A DNA stretch of 64,000 nt from Lasiosphaeris hirsuta (Eukaryota; Ascomycota; Sordariomycetes; Sordariales; Lasiosphaeriaceae): NCBI GenBank assembly GCA_030549175.1, contig JAUKUA010000006.1:3968001-4032000 (forward strand), read 5' to 3'. This document shows positions 58,084-64,000 of this stretch, one piece after another (the stretch's first letter is position 1; each line of letters starts with the position of its first letter). The position numbers and the translations under genes were made by a program. The notes under the pieces are model-generated. The model was not told where the DNA came from. It saw nothing but the letters and a program-made list of their open reading frames with translations, and did no database searches.

Positions 58084-61000
58084 CCCACCCTGGTATGAAA
58101 AGAGAGATGTGATATCCAATCATCCGACCTGCCGGGATGGTTGGGTGTGCGAGAAGAATCCCGACTTATGGAGAGATTCCCAGTGAATTTCGACTTTGAG
58201 AAACGACGGGGATGGGGCTTAACAAGAAGCTGCTGCGCCATGAGTGTGAGAGCTCCTGATTTTCTGTCCCTTGGTCAAATGGGGAAGTGGGTCGTGGGTA
58301 GGCCCATGATTGGGTTCTTTGGGAGAGGACATATGTTACAATTCAATAAGAGCTACTGTGCGTTTTAAGAGTGAGAGCTCTTGACTTTTTGGTTCGCCAA
58401 TGCAGGACCTACGCGGTTCTAGCGTCTATCTGATTGGTGCACTGTCTGATTGGTGCAAGGTATGCACGTCTACCGACGTTGTAGCAAAATTGCCATTTCA
58501 TATAGCTTAAAATAAAACGCAACATCAACTCGTTCACGGCAGACAATTTCCCTTCAAATAGCACCTGTGCCTCCCTTATCCAGGTAGGTAGATATTCCCG
58601 CCTACCTTCCCTTCTCGTCTTCCATGCAGCAACCGTAACATTGGGTCCCCTACCCCACCAACGGTCCACCATATTCCCCCAAACTCTCCCAAACGCCCAC
58701 GCAATCCCTCGTAGCCCCCCACATGGCACGATGGCTGAGGCCCGGAGCTATGGACCGTCTTCCATTGGACCCCTCCCATTGTTGAGATTGAGACTGACGA
58801 CTAGCAATGCACCTAGCCTATAGGGAGAAATAACCCCAGCCCTCATCGAGATTGCCGTCTTTTTCACATCACATGATGGTTTGAGGCTTTTTCGAGGCTT
58901 TTCGGGCTCTATGCGACTGTTCGACTTCTATGGCATCCGCGAATCTGTCATGGAACAGTCCTCCATCTAGGGGTTAAATATGTCAAGGATGAGCCCGGCC
59001 AACAGCAACTTTGGATCGCCCAGCAGACGGACGACCTCACCGATATCTACTGCGTCGTGCTCGAAGACACGCAGTTTCATGCGACAGCGTCGATATCAAG
59101 CGCCTCAGCCCGCCTCCACGCACAACAACATTCACCTCACCATCCGTGAATACATCTCGAGACCTAAAATTTCCAAAGGGATTCTACCCCTCGAGGCAGC
59201 ACTCACCGCCTGAGACGGAGGCCTTGGGGTGGTTGACGCGGAGAGTTCCGCAACTTATAGCTGCCTCCTGCGCAAAATACTGGGAGTGAGAAGGAGTTTT
59301 TTATTTTATTTTTATTTTTTATGGCTGGGTGATTGGCTTCTATTTGGGCATTCGGGTCATTGCATTTTGCGTTCAATCTTAGCGTTAGGTATATGCCGCT
59401 AGGTATATGCCGCTTTCATGGATATCCTGAGCATTTGGCTTGGCTTATTGATGGCGACATTGTGAATTTGTGTGGCATCGCTCTCACCGTATGATCTTGT
59501 CCTTCCCTGTATTGTTCTGCCCCGACAGCCCTTCGCGGACCCTATCTCTTTCTTTTGTCCAATCTATAGATGGAAGGTTTCATTACTAGGTAGACAAAAT
59601 ATATATGAAACTAGAAATCAAGTGTAGAGCTATATTTCTGGTTAACCCTAGGCATATACAGCGTTGCGATACTCTGAGAGAATATGCTAAGCTCTGAAGA
59701 GGGATCGTAGTCCATTGTTAGATAAATACTTTGAGTAGGTACCCGTGTATGGTTTCAACCATGCCGCGGCGGCAGCCTCCGATTCCCGATGAGAGCCAGG
59801 GTGCCGGATTCGAGATTGGCATGGACAGTGCTTCGGGGCTTGTCGTGAAGAGGAAAAGTGCATAGGTTGTGTCACCTATCGGGGTGAGCTCAGGACGATG
59901 GGTCCGTGGCAGCCCGGTATTCGGGAGCTTCCCAGGCAGCGGTTTCCCTGGCAATGTTCATTAATCTTCCGTTTGGTATTGTCGCAATCTTTAAATACTA
60001 CCTTGTTGTCCGTCGGGAAGGAATCAAGGATTTAATAAGTTGATGGCAGCGGACCTACGTTCGGCCGACGTCATCCGGCTCGGACTTCAGAGTGCAGCTT
60101 CGACTCGACTCGGGATTGCTTGGAAGTATAGGGCTGAAGTGTGTGCCGGGCCGATGTAATTAAGTGAAGTGAATACGACATGGGATCCGAAGTGTAACAC
60201 AGCTGGGTCCCCGATGTTGTGCTGCCATGAAGCTCGGAATGCAGCCTGGGATTGATTCCAACGCCATTGGACAGACCGTGAGAGATAGCTCAGCCGACGG
60301 GATAGGACACACAATATCCCTCGTGGGAGACACGCGGGCTGCCCCGCACTCGATCATTGATGGCAATATTTACTAGACCCGCCATGGTTTAGCAACAAGG
60401 AAAACAACTTCCAAAGAGGCAGCTGCGGAGGACCCGGAGTCGTGGGGTGCTGCTGGCGTGCGGTAAGAGTCCCAAGAGGGACACCGAGTCCGTCACATTG
60501 GCTTTAGTCGAACCTGTTTGTCGGCGGTCTCGCTATCTCGCAGGCAAGCCGCAGCGTCATGTTGCATGGGCCCCGACATGGCGACCAGCCCCAGCTTGTC
60601 CCGACTCGGGAGTTGCCCCGCCCTCTCGGACTAGGGACGAACCCCTCCACACCTCGATAATAAAATGTCCGTCAACCGCCTCTGAGTCAGCTCTGTTATC
60701 TTGGCCGAGCTCTTATCGGACCGCATCCTGCCATGCAGAAAGCTGCAGGCAGCACGTAGCCCGCCAAGGGACGCGATATCACTGGCTGGATGATGGGGCA
60801 TGGGATGCAGGTGCGAGCCCCGACAGCCCACCCCCACAGATCAATGGCAAGATCAAGGGCGTATTCTGCGGCCCGCCAGCGCGGACGGCTTATACGATGA
60901 GCAGGAACCGGGCACAGCTCGAGCTCGAGCTCTCACCGTGGCCCGTCTAAACAGCCCAGCTGCCAGTATATACATGTATATATATATATATATAGTCAGG

Positions 61001-61089
61001 CCCGGGGAGCGAGCTGCAGCTGACCGTGACCTTCTATCCCCTCCCGGTTGAATCGCCTGTCGCGCGGGATAAAAGCCTCCATCGCAACC
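58084..61089. other. 3-kb stretch with no supported gene
   Basis: Contains the runs TTTTATTTTATTTTTATTTTT at 59299-59321 and a (TA)n microsatellite at 60966-60995 next to the nucleoside-hydrolase-like gene. ORFs on both strands lack motifs. Confidence 0.45.
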
Positions 61090-62316
61090 ATGCCGTCGCT
61101 CCTCGCCCTCGCCCTCGCCCTCGCCGCCCGGCTCTCCCTCCTCACCCTCCCCCTTAGCACGCTCGCGGCGCCCTTCAACTCGGCCCGGACCGTGACGCCG
61201 CCCACGGGGCCCAAGGTCATCATCGACAACGACTGGTGCATCACCTGCTTCGTGACATACCTAGTCCCGCTCGACTACGGGTGGGACATCATCGGGATCC
61301 TCAGCGACACGTCCAACAGCTGGTCGCTGCAGGGCGCGCTGCACGCGCAGGCGAGCCTCGAGATCGGCGGGCTGGACTCGTGCATCCCCGTGTACAGCGG
61401 GGCCGACTTCCCGCTGCTGCAGACGGCGCACACGTTCCAGACCTGGGAGCTGTTGCACGGCGTGCTGCCGTGGGAGGGCGTCTTCGCCAAGGAGAACGCG
61501 ACGCTCGAGGCGCTGGGCAACGACCCGACCTCGGGCGACCCCAAGCGCGTCGTGGAGGAGGCCTTTGAGAAGCCCGGGTACGGCTACCCCAACGGGTCGC
61601 TGGCCACCGACACCACGGCCGCGGGTTTTCTGGTGGAGCAGGTCCGCAAGTACCCCGGCGAGGTCGTCATCTACTCGGGCGGCGCCCTGACCAACATCGC
61701 CCTGGCCGTGCGCATGGATCCCGACTTTGCCAAGAACACGGCCGGGCTGTACATCATGGGCGGGTACATCGACCGCATGATCGAGCAGACGAGCGGCGAC
61801 GTGCTGCAGGCCGACCTCGTGTCCGACATCAACCTGATCATCGACCCCGAGTCGGCCAAGATCGCGCTGACGGCCGACTTCCCCAACATCACCATCGTCG
61901 GCAACGTCGCCAACGTGCTCACGCCCGACACGGCCTACCTCGAGGACGTGTTCGAGGTCGAGAACCCCTTCAGCCAGCTGATGCTGTCGTATGCGCCCAC
62001 CTTTTTGCCCTTCTGGGACGAGACGGCCGCCGCCATCATGGTCGACCCCTCGATTGTGCTCGAGGAGATTGAGTGTAAAGCCCGAACGCCGTCGAAGTGG
62101 AGAGAGACAAGCTGACGGGATCAATCAGTTTATGCCGATGTCGACACCTCCTTCAACTCGCCCTATTACGGGTACATCCGCCCCTACCAGGCCGCCCTGA
62201 TGCCGCCTGGTCTGCGGACTGTGCGGTACATTACCAAGGTCAACGAGACGGCCTTGTCGGATATCATCAAGCACTCGATCCAATATCCCAAGACGTGTGC
62301 CGATCTGGGCAAGTAA
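61090..62316 (+). CDS. Secreted inosine-uridine nucleoside hydrolase family protein
   Basis: Exons 61090-62074 and 62129-62316 (donor GTAAAG, acceptor CAG) give 390 residues. The start MPSLLALALALAARLSLLTL is a signal peptide made partly from a (CTCGCC)4 repeat. The hydrolase fold is clear: KVIIDNDWCITCFVTYLVPL, DIIGILSDTSNSWSLQGALH, GADFPLL, NDPTSGDPKRVV, VVIYSGGALTNIALAVRMDP, YIMGGYIDR, DINLIIDPESAKIALTADFP and PFWDETAAAIMVDPS. In classical enzymes the N-terminal motif is DTDPGIDD, binding Ca and ribose; here it is DNDWCITC, so several Asp ligands are missing. It may cleave ribosides by an altered site, or not at all. Likely extracellular. Alternative: a nucleoside-hydrolase-like binding protein. 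Confidence 0.85.
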
Positions 62317-62915
62317 TGATTGGGTAGGAGGCAAAAAGAAACAGAACAAGGTATATAGGAACTAGTGATAATAATGTCAAATCTCCAACAAAGCTTGCAG
62401 CGAGAATCAATCAAGTGCGACCTGGCAAAACCAACCTGCAAAAGGCCCAAGGTTGCAGTGTGATAAAGAACGAACAAGAACAGGTTCCATATAAAAATGA
62501 ATCAAAACCCCAGCCGCTGAAATGCGATGACGACAAAAGAACCAACTCCATAACCAATGTCGTATTGAAGGCAACGCTCCACAACTGAAAACCCCTAATC
62601 TCACATCGTCCGCCAGCTCCAGCATCCTGTCCGGCCGGAACCCGTCTGCAGCGTCGGGAAAACAGCGTGCAGCCATCCTCGACCTGCTCCGCGCGGGGCT
62701 CGGACACGACGACGAGAGCGGAGGCTTTGCTCGGCGAGGCGGCGCTAGTCTCCTCGGCAGCGGGGCGCGGGTCCGCCATCTCCAGGATCGTTAGCGGGCC
62801 GGCGAATCGCGTCCGCAGTACAATCCCACCCTAGTTTGATTTCAGCTTGGTAACTCGGCGGCAGGTTTACCTTTATCAAGTGCAAACGAAATGTTGGAAC
62901 AAGAAGGGTTCCCAC
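62317..62915. other. Short intergenic between convergent genes
   Basis: A minus-strand ORF (62779-62411, from MADPRPAAEETSAASPSKAS) has an ATG but no motif or neighbour support, so I do not call it. The interval must contain both 3' ends. Confidence 0.4.
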
Positions 62916-64000
62916 TCATGCCGAGCCGCGCAACTTGGCCAACGCCTCCTGCAGCTGCACCAAGCCAGCAAGCAGATTAGGGTTGGATTGGAGGTGCGGC
63001 AACGCCCAAGCCATGGTGTCGTCCAGCTCGGGGGGGGTGTCCAGGGAGCGGAAGGGGCGGCGGAGGACCCCTCTGCTCCGCACGCCACGCCCTCCGGAAA
63101 CCCGGCGAGGTTGTCGTCCACGCCGCCAACTTCCACCGCGTTGCTAGCCGCGATACCCACATTCCCAAACCAATCCACCACGCCCGGGTCAGCGTCGTCA
63201 AGCAGATTGACCACGATGCGATCGTCGTCACCCGCCTTATCCCGCCTCTGGCGCCACCGCCGCTTGGCCTCGCCCTCAGCCACCTTGCGGGCGAGCTCGG
63301 CGGCCTTCTCAGCGCACGCCTGGCACGCCTCGTCGGCGTAGCGCAGGCACCAGCACCCGGTGCACAGGGTCTGGCGCTGCCACTGCCGGAGCGCGGCGCG
63401 GCCGTCCTCGGTGGCGCTGCCGGGGCCGTACAGCTTGCCGACGCAGGACCAGCAGCGGCGGCGGTGGCCGTCGTCGCGGAGGTCGAGGCGGCCCATCTGC
63501 TTGGAGAACTGGTCGCGCGGGCGGTAGCGGAAGCAGGCGTAGCACGCGAGGAGGCGGCGGGGCTGGCGGAGGTCGAGAACACGGCCCTGCTTCTTGAGGA
63601 ACCGCTCCTTCTCGAGGGGATCGCCGCCCCTGCCAGGAGGACCAACGCGCGCCTGGAGGCCGCGGCACACCTGGGCGAGCATGATCTTTTCGCGAAGCCC
63701 CAGCAGCCCCAGAACGTGCTGAAACACAGCCTCCGGCAGCCGCTCCAACGCCGCCGCCCTCCTCTGCCGCTTGAGGTCCCCCGGCCGCGGCCCCGCACCG
63801 GCGCCCCCACCACCCCGGCACACACCCTCCCGCCATCCCACTGCACGCACCCCGGCGCGCCCTCGCTCCACTGCTCGCACTGCCAGCAGAAATACCACCT
63901 CCGCCTGCGCCCGTCGGGGACCAACCGACCGTCCTCGAACCGCGCGCGGAACCGCACCCCGCGCAGGTCGGCGAACCGCCGCCCGACAACTCCACACTCC
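62916..64000 (-). CDS. F-box protein with Cys-rich region, 5' partial (two one-base frame breaks)
   Basis: The gene enters from the right edge on the minus strand: GRRFADLRGVRFRARFEDGR, RRRWYFCWQCEQWSEG. It then changes frame at C4 on the plus strand (63813-63816; five would fit) into the F-box LERLPEAVFQHVLGLLGLRE and KIMLAQVCRGLQARV. A Cys-rich segment follows (LLACYACFRYRPRDQFSKQM, RRRCWSCVGKLYG, CTGCWCLRYADEACQACAEK). A second frame change at G8 (63030-63037; nine would fit) leads to the end ELDDTMAWALPHLQSNPNLL and LAKLRGSA with TGA at 62918-62916. F-box proteins link substrates to SCF ubiquitin ligases through Skp1. The Cys pairs may bind zinc. The start lies outside the window. Confidence 0.7.

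Noticed and set aside
61261..62124. 287-residue ORF on the minus strand
   Set aside because: Antisense shadow of the nucleoside-hydrolase-like gene, without a plausible composition.
62411..62779. 122-residue ORF on the minus strand between two convergent genes
   Set aside because: Has an ATG but no motif, and the space is needed for two 3' ends.

Overview
The window looks like a filamentous ascomycete, probably a Sordariomycete. Genes are GC-rich and mostly split by short introns (about 50-100 bases) with GTRNGT-type donors and CTAAC-type branch sites. Gene families such as HET, DUF3431, a PRP24-type splicing factor with four RRMs and a Zn2Cys6 regulator fit that group. An AT-rich repeat island carries gene relics damaged by C-to-T/G-to-A nonsense changes, the pattern left by repeat-induced point mutation (RIP).

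Layout. (1) 1-9950 is an accessory, relic-rich island. It holds a partial unknown ORF, a broken pogo/Fot1-like transposase, a Helitron-like fragment, an aminoglycoside-phosphotransferase-like (APH) relic, a small Cys-rich ORF, an unrecognised three-exon gene with one TAA, an FHA-kinase relic with many in-frame stops but no frameshift, and dispersed repeats. (2) 10483-34660 is ordinary chromosome: a secreted GH16 glucanase, a polyQ/Pro-rich protein, a small membrane protein, the PRP24-like splicing factor, a damaged BTB/POZ gene, a small possibly mitochondrial protein, a large Gly-rich multi-exon gene, a DUF3431 type II membrane protein and a MITE-like element. (3) 34695-43607 has a mitochondrial Rieske-AIF oxidoreductase, a cytochrome P450, a TauD-like dioxygenase and a tRNA-like sequence. 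(4) 43608-51520 has a Zn2Cys6 regulator and a seven-exon amidase. (5) 51521-64000 has repeats, a HET-domain gene, a DUF6594-like tail, a secreted nucleoside-hydrolase-family protein and a partial F-box gene running off the right edge.

A recurrent feature is that several otherwise intact genes (PRP24-like, P450, F-box, probably BTB and HET) are broken by what looks like one missing base in a G or C run. In the P450 the intron phases independently require two missing bases. I read this as mainly a sequence-quality artefact, not biology, so pseudogene calls based on such frameshifts should be treated with care. The relics at 2-8 kb are different: they carry point nonsense changes with the frame preserved.

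The genes do not form an obvious operon-like or biosynthetic cluster. P450 and TauD-like oxygenase lie 2.2 kb apart on the same strand, but no backbone synthase is visible. Large gene-free stretches (11.5-15.8, 23.4-25.7, 38.7-40.8, 46.0-49.4, 51.5-54.8, 58.1-61.1 kb) hold no coding sequence I can support.
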